From Stenotrophomonas maltophilia (lineage in GTDB: Bacteria; Pseudomonadota; Gammaproteobacteria; Xanthomonadales; Xanthomonadaceae): a DNA stretch of 64,000 nt. The translations under genes were made by a program, and so were the position numbers. The notes under the pieces were generated by a model. It was not told the DNA's origin. It saw only the letters and a program-made list of their open reading frames with translations, and ran no database searches. Every line of letters begins with the position of its first letter. Within the stretch, counting starts at the first letter, position 1. This document shows positions 55,508 through 64,000 of the stretch, in pieces. The stretch covers positions 62,001 to 126,000 of the forward strand of contig NZ_SRHZ01000048.1 of the NCBI RefSeq assembly GCF_004684085.1. Direction: 5' to 3'.

Positions 55508-56545
55508 ATGCTCAAGTTGACCCGCATCGCTGCCGTGGCCCTGATCGGGCTGGCCGTGCTGCTGGCCCTGATCGCCTTCATGGTCGGGCGCAAGCCGGAT
55601 GCCCCGGCCACGGTGGCCCCGGTCACGCAGAGCGAAGCCCAGGCGATCACGGTGGTGGAAGCGGTCGCGCGCCTGCCGGCGGGTGAACCGATCACTGCCA
55701 ATGGACTGCGCCTGGTACAGCGCACCGCGCCTGTCGCCGGTGCCGCTACCAGCATCGCTTCGGTGGTCGGCAAAGTGCCGGTGCAGGACATCGCCGAGGG
55801 CACTGCAATCAGCAGCAGCGCGTTGGCACAGGGATTCTCGCTGCAGCTGCGCCCCGGCGAACGTGCCCTTGCGGTGCCGGTCGACGAACTGGTGGGCGCC
55901 GGCAATCGCATCCTGCCTGGCGACTTCGTCGACGTCTTCCTCAACCTGCGCAACGCCCAGCCCAGTGCCGGTGGCCCGGGCGAGGCCGCGCAGACGCGCC
56001 TGCTGCTGTCGCGGCTGCGCGTACTCAGCTATGGCCAGCAGGACATCGCTCCGTCCGCCAGCGACGCGGTAGCCAGCACAGATGGGGAGACGCGGAATGA
56101 TCCACGCGCCGCCGACATCACGGGAAGCGGCAGCAGCCAAACAACCGGCAACGAAGCCAACCAGCCCGCACGAAGTGCGGTCCTGGCGGTGCCGGTGGCC
56201 GATGCCAACCGGCTGCTGCTGGGTGCACAGCAGGGCAAGCTGTTCCTGGCGCTGCGCAACCCCGCCGACACTGGCCTGCCCGACCTCGCACTGTTCCCGC
56301 AGTCGCGCGGCGTGATCGATCCGCTGCGCAGCCTGGATGCAGAGCAGCAGCTTGCGCTGCAACGGCCGGAGAACCATGCCTTCGCGGGTATTGACGGCGA
56401 TGCACTGGCCGGCCGCGGCACCACACCGCCGCGTGCCAGCCCGCAGGCACCGGCACGCCCTGCAGCGGTGCGTCACGCGGCACCCAGGGCGTCCGGCATC
56501 GAAATCATCCGCGGGGACAGCTCCGCTCCCCGTGGTTCCCTCTGA
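55508..56545 (+). CDS. cpaB: Flp pilus assembly protein CpaB/RcpC
   Basis: A 345-residue periplasmic protein with one N-terminal membrane segment (AVALIGLAVLLALIAFMVG). A SAF domain (EAVARLPAGEPITANGLRLVQRT, VVGKVPVQDIAEGTAISSSAL) and the RcpC domain (RPGERALAVPVDELVGAGNRILPGDFVDVFLNL) identify it. It connects the secretin to the pilus machine and may bind peptidoglycan through SAF. A Ser/Gly-rich low-complexity stretch is seen near residues 180-220. Confidence 0.9.
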   Translation: MLKLTRIAAVALIGLAVLLALIAFMVGRKPDAPATVAPVTQSEAQAITVVEAVARLPAGEPITANGLRLVQRTAPVAGAATSIASVVGKVPVQDIAEGTAISSSALAQGFSLQLRPGERALAVPVDELVGAGNRILPGDFVDVFLNLRNAQPSAGGPGEAAQTRLLLSRLRVLSYGQQDIAPSASDAVASTDGETRNDPRAADITGSGSSQTTGNEANQPARSAVLAVPVADANRLLLGAQQGKLFLALRNPADTGLPDLALFPQSRGVIDPLRSLDAEQQLALQRPENHAFAGIDGDALAGRGTTPPRASPQAPARPAAVRHAAPRASGIEIIRGDSSAPRGSL

Positions 56546-56563
56546 CCTGCATCGAGCGCATCC

Positions 56564-57922
56564 ATGACCCAACGTCGCCGCAGTCCACGCCCTTCCCCCC
56601 GCCAGCGCTGGCTGGCCCTGCTGCTGGTGCTGCTGGCGCCGGCAACAAGCGTGGCGGCTGACGATCTGATCCTGCAGGCGCGTGAGCAGCGGCCGTGGAC
56701 CCTGCCGGCGGATCTGGAGCGGGTCGCCATCGCCGACCCCGGCGTAGCCGACATCGTGATGCTGCGCGGCCAACGCCAGGCACTGCTGGTTGGCAAGGCA
56801 CCCGGCATCACCACCCTGCTGCTGTGGCATCGCAAGCAGGCCGAGCCGCAACGCCTGCAGGTGCGGGTGCAGAGCGCCGTGCAGGGTGCAGCAGATGCAG
56901 GTTCGAGCGGGCTGGCATTCACCCAGCAGGACAACCAGGGCCTGCTGCAGGGCAGCACCGACAGCGTGCTCTCGCACATGCAGGAGCAACGCACCGCAGC
57001 AATGGCGCTCGGCAAGGATGGTCAACTCGCCGACGCCTCGACGATCAGCAGCGGCGGCGTGGTCCAGGTCGAGGTCAAGGTGGTCGAATTCAACAAGACC
57101 GCGTTGAAGCAGATCGGCATCAGCTTCCAGAACCGCAATGGCAACTTCGCCTACGGCTTCGCCCGCCCGGGCGGCCAGCTGCCCGGCAACACGGGCATCC
57201 TGCCGGGAATGAAGGAGGGAAACTCGAGCAACGAATCCGAGTCGCCTATTTCCTCTGCATTCCGGCTGGTGTTCGGCTCCACCAAGGGCCTGTGGAACGC
57301 CGACGTCGACCTGCTGCAGAGCAATGGCATGGCACGCGTACTGGCCGAACCGACGCTGGTCGCACTGTCCGGCCAGAGCGCCAGCTTCCTGGCCGGCGGC
57401 GAGCTGCCGATCCTGGAACCGCAGGGACTGGGCACCACCACCATCACCTACAAGCCGTTCGGCATCGGCCTGACCGTAACGCCTACGGTATTGGCGCCCA
57501 ACCGCATCGCGCTGAAGGTGGCCCCTGAAGCCAGTGACCTGGACTACAGCAACGCCATCGCGCTCAACGGCGTGCAGATTCCCTCGATCACCACCCGGCG
57601 CGCAGACACCACCGTCGAGCTCGGCGACGGCGAGAGCTTCGTGATCGGCGGCCTGGTCAGCTCCAACGTGGTCTCCAACGTTGGAAAGATCCCGTTGCTG
57701 GGTGATCTGCCGATCATTGGCTCGTTCTTCCGCAACTTCGACTACAAGCGACAGGACAAGGAGCTGGTGATCATCGTTACGCCGCGACTGGTCAAGCCAC
57801 TGGCGCGCAACACCGAACTGCCGCTGCCCGGCGAACGCGAGGCCAAGCCGAACCTTCCGGAATGGGGTGCGTGGCTGCTCGGCCCGATCAGCCAGGATCC
57901 GGTGCCCGGCTTCTCACGCTGA
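56564..57922 (+). CDS. cpaC: Flp pilus secretin CpaC/RcpA
   Basis: A 452-residue outer membrane secretin. A signal peptide (LALLLVLLAPATSVAA) is followed by the BON-like N-terminal domain (DLERVAIADPGVADIVMLRGQRQALLVGKAPG) and the secretin barrel: VQVEVKVVEFNKTALKQIGI, RVLAEPTLVALSGQSASFLAGGE and VSNVGKIPLLGDLPIIGSFF with core GDLPIIGSFF. The pilus fibre passes through this pore. Confidence 0.94.
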   Translation: MTQRRRSPRPSPRQRWLALLLVLLAPATSVAADDLILQAREQRPWTLPADLERVAIADPGVADIVMLRGQRQALLVGKAPGITTLLLWHRKQAEPQRLQVRVQSAVQGAADAGSSGLAFTQQDNQGLLQGSTDSVLSHMQEQRTAAMALGKDGQLADASTISSGGVVQVEVKVVEFNKTALKQIGISFQNRNGNFAYGFARPGGQLPGNTGILPGMKEGNSSNESESPISSAFRLVFGSTKGLWNADVDLLQSNGMARVLAEPTLVALSGQSASFLAGGELPILEPQGLGTTTITYKPFGIGLTVTPTVLAPNRIALKVAPEASDLDYSNAIALNGVQIPSITTRRADTTVELGDGESFVIGGLVSSNVVSNVGKIPLLGDLPIIGSFFRNFDYKRQDKELVIIVTPRLVKPLARNTELPLPGEREAKPNLPEWGAWLLGPISQDPVPGFSR

Positions 57923-57994
57923 TCCCATGATGCCTGCGATACCACGACCATGCCCTACGCCACCGCCCAGCCGCTGCATCCACAAGGACCGCCG

Positions 57995-59206
57995 ATGAAC
58001 CTGGTCCTGTACGGGATGGATCGCGAACTGCTGCCCCGGCTGGCCGCCAAGCTGCCGCCGACAACGACGCTGCATTGGCAGGACAGCAGCATGCCGACCT
58101 CCGCGCAGGACCTGCAACGGGGGCCGGAGAACCTGGTACTGCTCGATTTCCGTCCCGAGCACGCCGCCGCCTCCAGCGTGCTCGCGCAACAACTGCAACA
58201 GACCGAGCCTGACCTGATGCTGGTCGCGGTGGGGGCCACCAGTGCTGGCCAGGTGGAAGGCGTCGTCATGGCCCTTCGCGTGGGCCTGCGTGACGTGCTG
58301 GACCTGGACAGCGACAACGTCGGCATCGAAGCGGCGCTGCGCCGCGCGCTGTCACCACGACCGGCCGCCTCGGCACAGTTGGTGCACAAGGCACGCCTGA
58401 TCGTGTTGCTGGGCGTGCGCGCCGGCGTCGGCACCAGCACCCTGGCCGCGCATCTTTCGGTGCTGGCACAGCAGACACGTGCACTCGCCCAGGGCGAGGC
58501 GCTGCAGCAGGATGGCCTGTTGCTTGAACTGGCGCAGCCCTCGGGTGATCTTGCGCTGTATCTCAATCTCGACAGCCGCTTCCATTACGAGGATGCGCTG
58601 CGCAATGCCAGCCGCATCGATGCCACGCTTGCCCGCACCGCGATGGCGCGCCATGAGTCCGGACTGGTACTGCTGGACCGTGACAGCGGCAGCGACGCGG
58701 TGCCGCCATCGGACCCGGGCGCCTTGCTGCAACGGCTTCGCGGCGTGTTCGCCAGCGTGCTGTGCGATGCCGGCGGCTGTCCGCTACGGCAGCTGCCACC
58801 GCTGCTGCTGGACCAGGCCGACGAGATCTGGCTGGTTACCGATGCCTCGATCGCCACGTTGGTATCACTCGACCAGGCGCTGAAACATCTCGCTGGCCAG
58901 CGCGAGCGCGAGAAGCGCCTGCAGCTGGTGATCAACCGCCACGACGACAGCAGCGGCATGAGCCCCGAGCAGATCGCGCGCCGCTTCGAAGTGCCGCTGC
59001 TGGCGACCTTGCCCGAACGCCCACGCGTACGCCTGGCCGCCAGCCAGGGCCACCTGTTGCTGCAGGATGCACCGCGCGACCCTTACCTGCGTGCCCTCGC
59101 CCCGCTCGTCCCGCGACTGGATCCGGCCGCCTGCCCGGTCCAGGCGCAGGGCCTGCGGGAAAGACTCTCCCTTGCTCTGGGTGGATCGCAATGGAAGACA
59201 AGGTAA
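57995..59206 (+). CDS. cpaE: Tad pilus localisation ATPase-like protein CpaE/TadZ
   Basis: A 403-residue MinD/ParA-like protein. The N-terminal receiver-like domain (LVLLDFRPEHAAAS) is followed by an atypical Walker loop RAGVGTSTLAAHLSVLA, with Thr-Ser in place of the usual Lys-Thr, as in many TadZ proteins. It positions the pilus at a pole. ATG 57995 has AAGGA at good spacing; ATG 57950 would add 15 residues. Its stop lies within the cpaF coding sequence. Confidence 0.88.
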   Translation: MNLVLYGMDRELLPRLAAKLPPTTTLHWQDSSMPTSAQDLQRGPENLVLLDFRPEHAAASSVLAQQLQQTEPDLMLVAVGATSAGQVEGVVMALRVGLRDVLDLDSDNVGIEAALRRALSPRPAASAQLVHKARLIVLLGVRAGVGTSTLAAHLSVLAQQTRALAQGEALQQDGLLLELAQPSGDLALYLNLDSRFHYEDALRNASRIDATLARTAMARHESGLVLLDRDSGSDAVPPSDPGALLQRLRGVFASVLCDAGGCPLRQLPPLLLDQADEIWLVTDASIATLVSLDQALKHLAGQREREKRLQLVINRHDDSSGMSPEQIARRFEVPLLATLPERPRVRLAASQGHLLLQDAPRDPYLRALAPLVPRLDPAACPVQAQGLRERLSLALGGSQWKTR

Positions 59207-60540
59207 CTCCGTTCCCGCATGCCGTTGTCCGCCCGGTGCTGCCCGACAGCGCCCCGGGGCATCTTCCGTTCGCGCAGACCGAGCAGTACCAGAAGGTGCT
59301 CTCGGCCGCGCACGAGCACCTGCTCAACAGCATCGAGGACGAGCGCATCGACATCGATTCCTGGGCTCCCGACACCATCGCCCGCTGGGTGCAGGTGCAG
59401 ACGGTCGGCTTCATCCAGGAATGGCGCATCCCGATCAACGAAGAGGAAATGCAGGTGGTCGCCGACGGACTGGTCAAGGAGCTGACCGGCTTTGGGCCGC
59501 TGGACGACCTGCTGCACGACCCGTCCATCGAAGACATCCTGATCAACGGCTTCAAGGATGTGCACGTTTCCCAGGGCGGCCTGCTCAAGCGGGCCACGCA
59601 GCGCTTCACCGACGATACGCATCTGCTGCGCATCCTGCGCCGCATCCTCGCTCCGCTTGGGCGCCGGCTGGATGACTCCAATCCGATGGTCGATGCGCGC
59701 CTGCCCAACGGCGGACGCCTCAACGCGATCATCTCGCCGCTGGCGGTGGACGGACCGATGGTGTCCATCCGCAAGTTCCGCAAGGATCCGTTCACCCCGG
59801 ACGAACTGCTGGCCAAAGGCACCTTCGATGCGCCGATGCAGGCACTGCTGAAGGCGATGGTGCTGGGTCGCTGCAACATCCTGGTCTCCGGCGGTACCAG
59901 TTCCGGCAAGACCTCGTTGCTGAACGCGCTGGCCAGCTACGTACCACCGAACGAGCGTGTGATCACGGTGGAGGACACCGCCGAACTGTCTCTCAACCAT
60001 CCGCACGTGGTGCGTCTGGAAAGCCGGATTGGTGGCGCCGAAGGCCAAGGCGCGGTCAGCATCCGCGATCTGGTCCGCAACAGCCTGCGCATGCGCCCCG
60101 ATCGCATCGTCGTGGGCGAGGTACGTGGTGCCGAGGTGCTGGAAATGCTGCAGGCGATGAACACCGGCCACGACGGCTCGATGGCGACCATCCATGCCAA
60201 CTCGCCGCGTGACTGCCTGTACCGGATCGAGATGCTGGCCGGCTTTGCCGGTTTCCAGGGCAGCGAGGACAGCCTGCGTCGACAGATCGCCAGTGCCATC
60301 GACTTCATCGTGCAGATCTCGCGCCTCGGCAGCGGCCGCCGCGTACTGGTCTCGATCACCGAGATCACCGGTGTCAGCGACAACCTGATCACCACCCAGG
60401 AAATGTTCCGCCACGAGCTGCAGATCGACGGCAATGGCAATGAAGTCGATCGCTGGATCGGCTTGGGCTTCCATCCGCATTCGCACAAGCTGGAGCCGTT
60501 CCGCCAGCAACTGCGCGAATCCCTCTACGGGGACTTCTGA
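59191..60540 (+). CDS. cpaF: Tad secretion ATPase CpaF/TadA
   Basis: A 449-residue hexameric AAA+ ATPase (GspE/VirB11 type) that drives both extension and retraction of Flp pili. The Walker A is LVSGGTSSGKTSLLNAL (residues about 232-248), the Asp box and Walker B region ITVEDTAELSL and RPDRIVVGEVRGAEVLEML, with a His box MNTGHDGSMATIHANSP. N-terminal EDERIDIDSWAPDTIARWV is typical. ATG 59191 overlaps cpaE by 16 nt. Confidence 0.94.
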   Translation: MEDKVTPFPHAVVRPVLPDSAPGHLPFAQTEQYQKVLSAAHEHLLNSIEDERIDIDSWAPDTIARWVQVQTVGFIQEWRIPINEEEMQVVADGLVKELTGFGPLDDLLHDPSIEDILINGFKDVHVSQGGLLKRATQRFTDDTHLLRILRRILAPLGRRLDDSNPMVDARLPNGGRLNAIISPLAVDGPMVSIRKFRKDPFTPDELLAKGTFDAPMQALLKAMVLGRCNILVSGGTSSGKTSLLNALASYVPPNERVITVEDTAELSLNHPHVVRLESRIGGAEGQGAVSIRDLVRNSLRMRPDRIVVGEVRGAEVLEMLQAMNTGHDGSMATIHANSPRDCLYRIEMLAGFAGFQGSEDSLRRQIASAIDFIVQISRLGSGRRVLVSITEITGVSDNLITTQEMFRHELQIDGNGNEVDRWIGLGFHPHSHKLEPFRQQLRESLYGDF

Positions 60541-60542
60541 GC

Positions 60543-61499
60543 ATGGGCACCGGCCTGCTGCTGGGCGTATTGAGCATCATCTCGGTGCTGCTGGCGCTGG
60601 CGGTCTGGCTGTGGGGCACAGCCAGCAACCGCGAGCAGCGCCAGGCCTCGATGCAGCACGCCGAACAGCGCCTGGCGCGCGGCGGTGCCGGTGCCGGCAC
60701 GCCCGCTGGCGCCTCGGTGGCGGCCGCCAACGATCCGCCTCGGCCTGCCAGCAGCGGGCGCCGCGCGCTGCCATTGGACGGCCTGTTGCAGCGCGCCGGC
60801 CTGCAGACGGGCTGGAAGCTTCCCATCATGCTGCTGGTGCCGGGGCTGGTGCTTTCGGTCGTGGCAATGCTGCGTCTCGGCACTGGCTGGATGTTCCCGC
60901 TGACTCTGCTGCTGTACCTGCTGGGCTGCTGGCTGTGGGTGATGCGGCGGACGTCGAAGCTGCGCGCGCAGCTGCTGCACCTGTTGCCGGACTTCCTCGA
61001 CAACCTGGTACGCCTGACCGCGCTGGGCAACAGCCTGCAGGCAGCATTCCAGGTGGCGTCGATGCAGACCAGCGCTCCGCTGCGTGGGCTGCTGGATACC
61101 ACGGTGCGCTATGCGCGCAGCGGCATGGACCTGGACCGTGCACTCGCCCTGGCAGCGCAACCGTATCGCATGGATGTGCTGAAGGTGTTGTCGGTGGTGA
61201 TCGGGGTCAGCGTGCGCATTGGTGGCCGCTCCGATCAGATCCTGCAGCGCATGGGTGACTTCATGCGCGACCTGGAACAGGCCCAGCAGGAGCTGGCAGC
61301 GACCACCTCCGAAACACGCATGTCGGCCTGGGTACTGGGCCTGTTGCCTCCGGCCTGCGCCGTGCTCATGGCGATCGCCAGCCCGGACTTCTTCCAGCCC
61401 GTGCTTCGCGATCCACTCGGCCACAAGATCCTGCTGATCGCGCTGGGGCTTGAGCTGGCAGGGGGATTCCTGCTGTATCGCTTGGCCAAATCGCTATGA
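60543..61499 (+). CDS. tadB: inner membrane platform protein TadB
   Basis: A 318-residue type II secretion F-domain protein. Membrane segments appear at residues 5-23, 95-135 and near the C-terminus. The F domain is LLHLLPDFLDNLVRLTALGNSLQAAFQVASMQ with RTLG-like CR; central VLSVVIGVSVRIGGRSDQILQRMGDFMRDL is diagnostic for TadB. It makes a platform with TadC above the ATPase. Starts 3 nt after cpaF. Confidence 0.93.
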   Translation: MGTGLLLGVLSIISVLLALAVWLWGTASNREQRQASMQHAEQRLARGGAGAGTPAGASVAAANDPPRPASSGRRALPLDGLLQRAGLQTGWKLPIMLLVPGLVLSVVAMLRLGTGWMFPLTLLLYLLGCWLWVMRRTSKLRAQLLHLLPDFLDNLVRLTALGNSLQAAFQVASMQTSAPLRGLLDTTVRYARSGMDLDRALALAAQPYRMDVLKVLSVVIGVSVRIGGRSDQILQRMGDFMRDLEQAQQELAATTSETRMSAWVLGLLPPACAVLMAIASPDFFQPVLRDPLGHKILLIALGLELAGGFLLYRLAKSL

Positions 61500-61527
61500 C
61501 GTACAGCAGCCATTCCGGAGACGTCCG

Positions 61528-62463
61528 ATGAGCGCCAGCACCTGGTTCGCCCTCTCTCTGCTGGTGTTGGCCGCAGGTGTCGCCCTGTTCGGCATCGCCG
61601 GCTGGGTGCGCAGCCATCGCGAGCACCGCACCTCGGCCACGTTGAAGACCGCCCTGCAGCCGCGCGAAGAAGCGCGCGACACAGAAGCAGCACGGCGCGA
61701 TTCGCTGGGCTGGCTGGAGCGCTTCGGCCGCGCCCTCAGCGGCGGCCGACTGGAAGCGGCGTTGCTGGCCAATGAAGACCGCCTGCTGCTGGATCTGGCC
61801 GGCTGGAATACCCGCCGCGGCACGGCCATCTACCTCGGCCTCCGCCTGCTGCTGGCCGTGCTGGTGCTGGCATTGGCACTCACCTTCAACGATGCCACCG
61901 GGCTGACCAGGATCATGGTGATGATCGGCGCCCTCGCTGCGGGCCTGCTGCTGCCCAAGTTCATCCTTTCGTCCTGGGTGAAGCGGCGCCAGCGTGCGGT
62001 CGACAACGAGCTGCCGCTGCTGATCGATCTGCTGCGCCTGCTGCAGGGCGTGGGTTTCAGCATGGACCAGAGCCTGCAGACGCTCGGCGACAAGCTGCGC
62101 GATGCATTGCCGGTACTCGGCGGCGAACTGCAGGAAGCCAACGTCGCCTACACCCATGGCCGCACGCGTGCACAGTCCCTTCGCCGCCTGAGCGAAGTCT
62201 ATGCCGACGATGACCTGACCAGTCTGATGCAGCTGATCCTGCAGGTGCATGCGCACGGCGGTGCGGTGCAGGAACCCCTTCGGCAGTTCAGCATCCGCCT
62301 GCGCGAACAGCGTCGCAACACACTGAAGGAGAAGGTCGGCAAGCTCTCGGTGAAGATGACCGTGGTGATGATGCTGACCCTGCTGCCAGCGCTGATGCTG
62401 GTCCTCGCCGGCCCAGCGCTGGTCGCGCTGGCCACCACCATGTCCAAGATGGGATCGCCCTGA
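61528..62463 (+). CDS. tadC: inner membrane platform protein TadC
   Basis: A 311-residue F-domain membrane protein, the second platform subunit. NELPLLIDLLRLLQGVGFSMDQSLQTLG and DDLTSLMQLILQVHAHGGAVQEPLRQFS are the F-domain halves, flanked by two pairs of membrane helices. ATG 61528 with CCGGAGA before it; a longer frame starts inside tadB and is unlikely. Its stop overlaps tadD (TGATG). Confidence 0.92.
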   Translation: MSASTWFALSLLVLAAGVALFGIAGWVRSHREHRTSATLKTALQPREEARDTEAARRDSLGWLERFGRALSGGRLEAALLANEDRLLLDLAGWNTRRGTAIYLGLRLLLAVLVLALALTFNDATGLTRIMVMIGALAAGLLLPKFILSSWVKRRQRAVDNELPLLIDLLRLLQGVGFSMDQSLQTLGDKLRDALPVLGGELQEANVAYTHGRTRAQSLRRLSEVYADDDLTSLMQLILQVHAHGGAVQEPLRQFSIRLREQRRNTLKEKVGKLSVKMTVVMMLTLLPALMLVLAGPALVALATTMSKMGSP

Positions 62464-63359
62464 TGCTTGCCCTGCGTACCACTTGCCTGCTGCTTGCCCT
62501 GGTTGCCGTCGCCGGCGGCTGCTCCTCAACCACACCGAAGTATCTGCGCGCCCCCAGCCTGGCCGCACCCGAACCGGCGCCGCAGGACAGCCGCAACGCC
62601 TACCTGGAACTGATCGAACGCATGCAGCAGCAAGGGGCGTGGTATGCCTCACTGGCGCATGTCGATGCCTTCCGCCAGCGCTATGGGGATCCACCGGCGT
62701 TGCGACTGCTGCAGGCCGACGCCCTGCGGGAGACCGGCCAGGCCGACGCGGCGATCACCCTGTACCGCGAGCTTTCCAGTGGTCCGCAAGCCGCTGCGGC
62801 CGCGCATGGCCTGGGCCTGATCGCCGCCCGCCGCGATGACGACGCGGGCAGCGAGCAAGCGCTGGCACAGGCCACCCAGCTGCAGCCGTTGAATACCAAC
62901 TATCTGGGCGACCTCGGCTATGCACGGCTGCGAGCCGGCCGCTTCGAACAGGCGCGTGAGCCACTGGCCAAGGCCCTGGAGCTGTCGCCGGGCAATGCCA
63001 AGGCCACCGCCAATCTGGCGCTCTGGGCAGTGCTGCGTGGCGATACCGCTACTGCCGAACGCCTGGCCCAGCAGGGCAACCTCAACGAGGAAACGCGGCT
63101 CAGCATCCAGCAGCAGGCGACGCAGATCCGTGCCCGTCTGCAGCAGAAGCAGGCAGCAGCTGCAGCCGCCGCCACTGCGGCCACCTCGGCATCGGCATCG
63201 GCATCGGCCCGCACGATCACCCGTAGTACCGGCGACAGCACACGACTGGCAGCCGAACCACGCCGCGACAGCCGCGATGAACGCGATCCGCAGCGCCTTC
63301 CGCCCTCGATGCTGGAACGCTTCAGCGCCTCCGACCGCCCGAACGGGAATACACCATGA
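62463..63359 (+). CDS. tadD: Tad pilus TPR lipoprotein TadD
   Basis: A 298-residue outer membrane-associated lipoprotein: lipobox VAGGCSS (Cys about 20) and TPR-like repeats (ALRLLQADALRETGQADAAITLYREL, LGDLGYARLRAGRFEQAREPLAKAL). TadD is a pilotin that stabilises the secretin. The C-terminal 70 residues are Ala/Ser/Arg-rich and low complexity, a feature beyond the typical core. Overlaps neighbours on both sides. Confidence 0.9.
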   Translation: MLALRTTCLLLALVAVAGGCSSTTPKYLRAPSLAAPEPAPQDSRNAYLELIERMQQQGAWYASLAHVDAFRQRYGDPPALRLLQADALRETGQADAAITLYRELSSGPQAAAAAHGLGLIAARRDDDAGSEQALAQATQLQPLNTNYLGDLGYARLRAGRFEQAREPLAKALELSPGNAKATANLALWAVLRGDTATAERLAQQGNLNEETRLSIQQQATQIRARLQQKQAAAAAAATAATSASASASARTITRSTGDSTRLAAEPRRDSRDERDPQRLPPSMLERFSASDRPNGNTP

Positions 63360-63820
63360 TCGCGACACCCCTGATCCGACGACTGCTCCCCATGTGGACC
63401 TGCCTGCTGGTCGTGGGGGCTGTGCAGGCGCAGCAACAGCCGTTGACCGGGCAGATGCTCGGCGGCAGCGGGCCGGCCGCTCCAACATCGCAGCCGCTGC
63501 AGTCCGAGGCACTCGCTACGGTCGATCTGGCGCCCGCACCGGCCACAGCTCCGGCGGCAGCGCCCTCGCCCGCAACAAGAGTTGCCGCCGAACCCCCTGC
63601 CGTCGTCGCACGCCCTGGCCGCAGCCAGATCGGCGATGCCACGCGCAGCCTGTTCCATCTGCAGGCATCAGGGCAGCAGGCCGGGCAGCAGCTGCCGATC
63701 CTCGGCGACCAGGCCACCTTGAGCTATGCCCGCTACATCAAAAGCTTCGAACACGAGATCCCGGACTTCTTTGAAACCGATGTCGCCAAGTCCAAGGGAA
63801 CATCCTCATCCGGACGCTGA
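63356..63820 (+). CDS. DUF3613 protein of Tad operon
   Basis: A 154-residue exported protein with signal peptide LLPMWTCLLVVGAVQA. A long Ala/Pro-rich linker precedes the C-terminal core GDATRSLFHLQASGQQAGQQLPILGDQATLSYARYIKSF, with key elements DATRSLFHLQ and ARYIKSFEHEIPDFF that match DUF3613, a family found in Tad operons of beta- and gammaproteobacteria. The function is unknown. ATG 63356 overlaps the tadD stop by 4 nt. Confidence 0.82.
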   Translation: MIATPLIRRLLPMWTCLLVVGAVQAQQQPLTGQMLGGSGPAAPTSQPLQSEALATVDLAPAPATAPAAAPSPATRVAAEPPAVVARPGRSQIGDATRSLFHLQASGQQAGQQLPILGDQATLSYARYIKSFEHEIPDFFETDVAKSKGTSSSGR

Positions 63821-63828
63821 GGTAGGCC

Positions 63829-64000
63829 ATGAAACGCCCACGCCAGTTCAGTTTCAGCCGCCCGCGTGGCGGCATGTCGATCACCATGATGCTGGTCATG
63901 CTGGCATTGCTGGCGATGCTGGGTCTGATCGAAATCGGCTACCTGTTCTGGGCCAAGCGTGACGCGCAGAAGGTGGCCGACCTTGCGGCACTGGCCGGTG
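63829..64000 (+). CDS. TadG-like/pilus assembly protein (5' part only)
   Basis: The first 57 residues are in the window. RPRGGMSITMMLVMLALLAMLGLIEIGYLFWAKRDAQKVADLAALAG has the membrane anchor and post-anchor helix of TadG-type proteins, with the motif KRDAQKVADLAALAG. The remaining length and domains are outside. It follows a DUF3613 gene, as in related operons. Confidence 0.82.
   Translation, partial: MKRPRQFSFSRPRGGMSITMMLVMLALLAMLGLIEIGYLFWAKRDAQKVADLAALAG

Noticed and set aside
58762-59190. A long N-terminal extension of the CpaF ATPase
   Set aside because: The extension is the out-of-frame shadow of cpaE; the ATPase family start is at 59191.

Overview
The window is high-GC proteobacterial chromosome with the gene content of the Stenotrophomonas maltophilia complex (Xanthomonadaceae). 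Signs of this are many TonB-dependent receptors, an EntCEB-type catecholate siderophore operon with a split EntB, short GTAG-footed palindromes like the SMAG REP family, and the individual gene types. No rRNA, tRNA, prophage, insertion sequence or CRISPR array was seen. These calls are from reading alone; no database search was run.

Layout. (1) 1-6.4 kb, minus strand: a siderophore operon read MFS exporter, entC, entE, isochorismatase, carrier protein, NRPS condensation protein (cut by the window start). All five junctions overlap by 4 nt, and a Fur-like site lies upstream. (2) 6.4-14.5 kb: a flavin-dependent oxidoreductase, an acetyltransferase, a thioredoxin-fold lipoprotein, a sodA-flavin reductase-TPR operon behind a SoxR-type promoter, and a desaturase/ferredoxin-reductase pair divergent from a TetR regulator. 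(3) 14.6-19.4 kb: a manganese locus holding a TonB-dependent receptor, a secreted thioredoxin-fold protein, mntR and mntH. The receptor and mntH share a near-identical palindrome, the probable MntR operator. (4) 19.4-25 kb: a lone SUKH-type protein between REP clusters, then nrdA-nrdB-flavodoxin-thioredoxin behind a pair of NrdR-like boxes.

(5) 25-31.6 kb: an MDR oxidoreductase, a TonB-dependent receptor, a BCCT transporter and a VOC protein. (6) 31.7-41.3 kb: a fecI-fecR-receptor iron-signalling unit with a strong Fur box, an SMR efflux pair with divergent LysR, an M14 peptidase, and a Fur-boxed FecA-like receptor. (7) 41.4-45.8 kb: a CLC-type transporter with divergent filter motifs, an MgtC-like protein, a MerR regulator and a methyltransferase. 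(8) 45.9-53.5 kb: an 1840-residue trimeric autotransporter, a BamE-OmpA fusion lipoprotein behind it, and an AraC regulator upstream. Between regulator and adhesin lies an array of CGGCA motifs spaced 21 bp apart. (9) 54.2-64 kb: a Tad/Flp pilus operon running off the window end.

Intergenic DNA is rich in three palindrome families: SMAG-like REPs (single, paired, and one 39-bp tandem array), a hairpin of about 39 bp with GGGGTCGGATCCCTT/AAGGGCTCTGACCCC arms, and a long G-rich palindrome placed at convergent gene ends. The strongest leads for undescribed biology are the MntR-linked receptor/thioredoxin pair and the phased repeat between the AraC regulator and the giant adhesin with its fusion lipoprotein partner.
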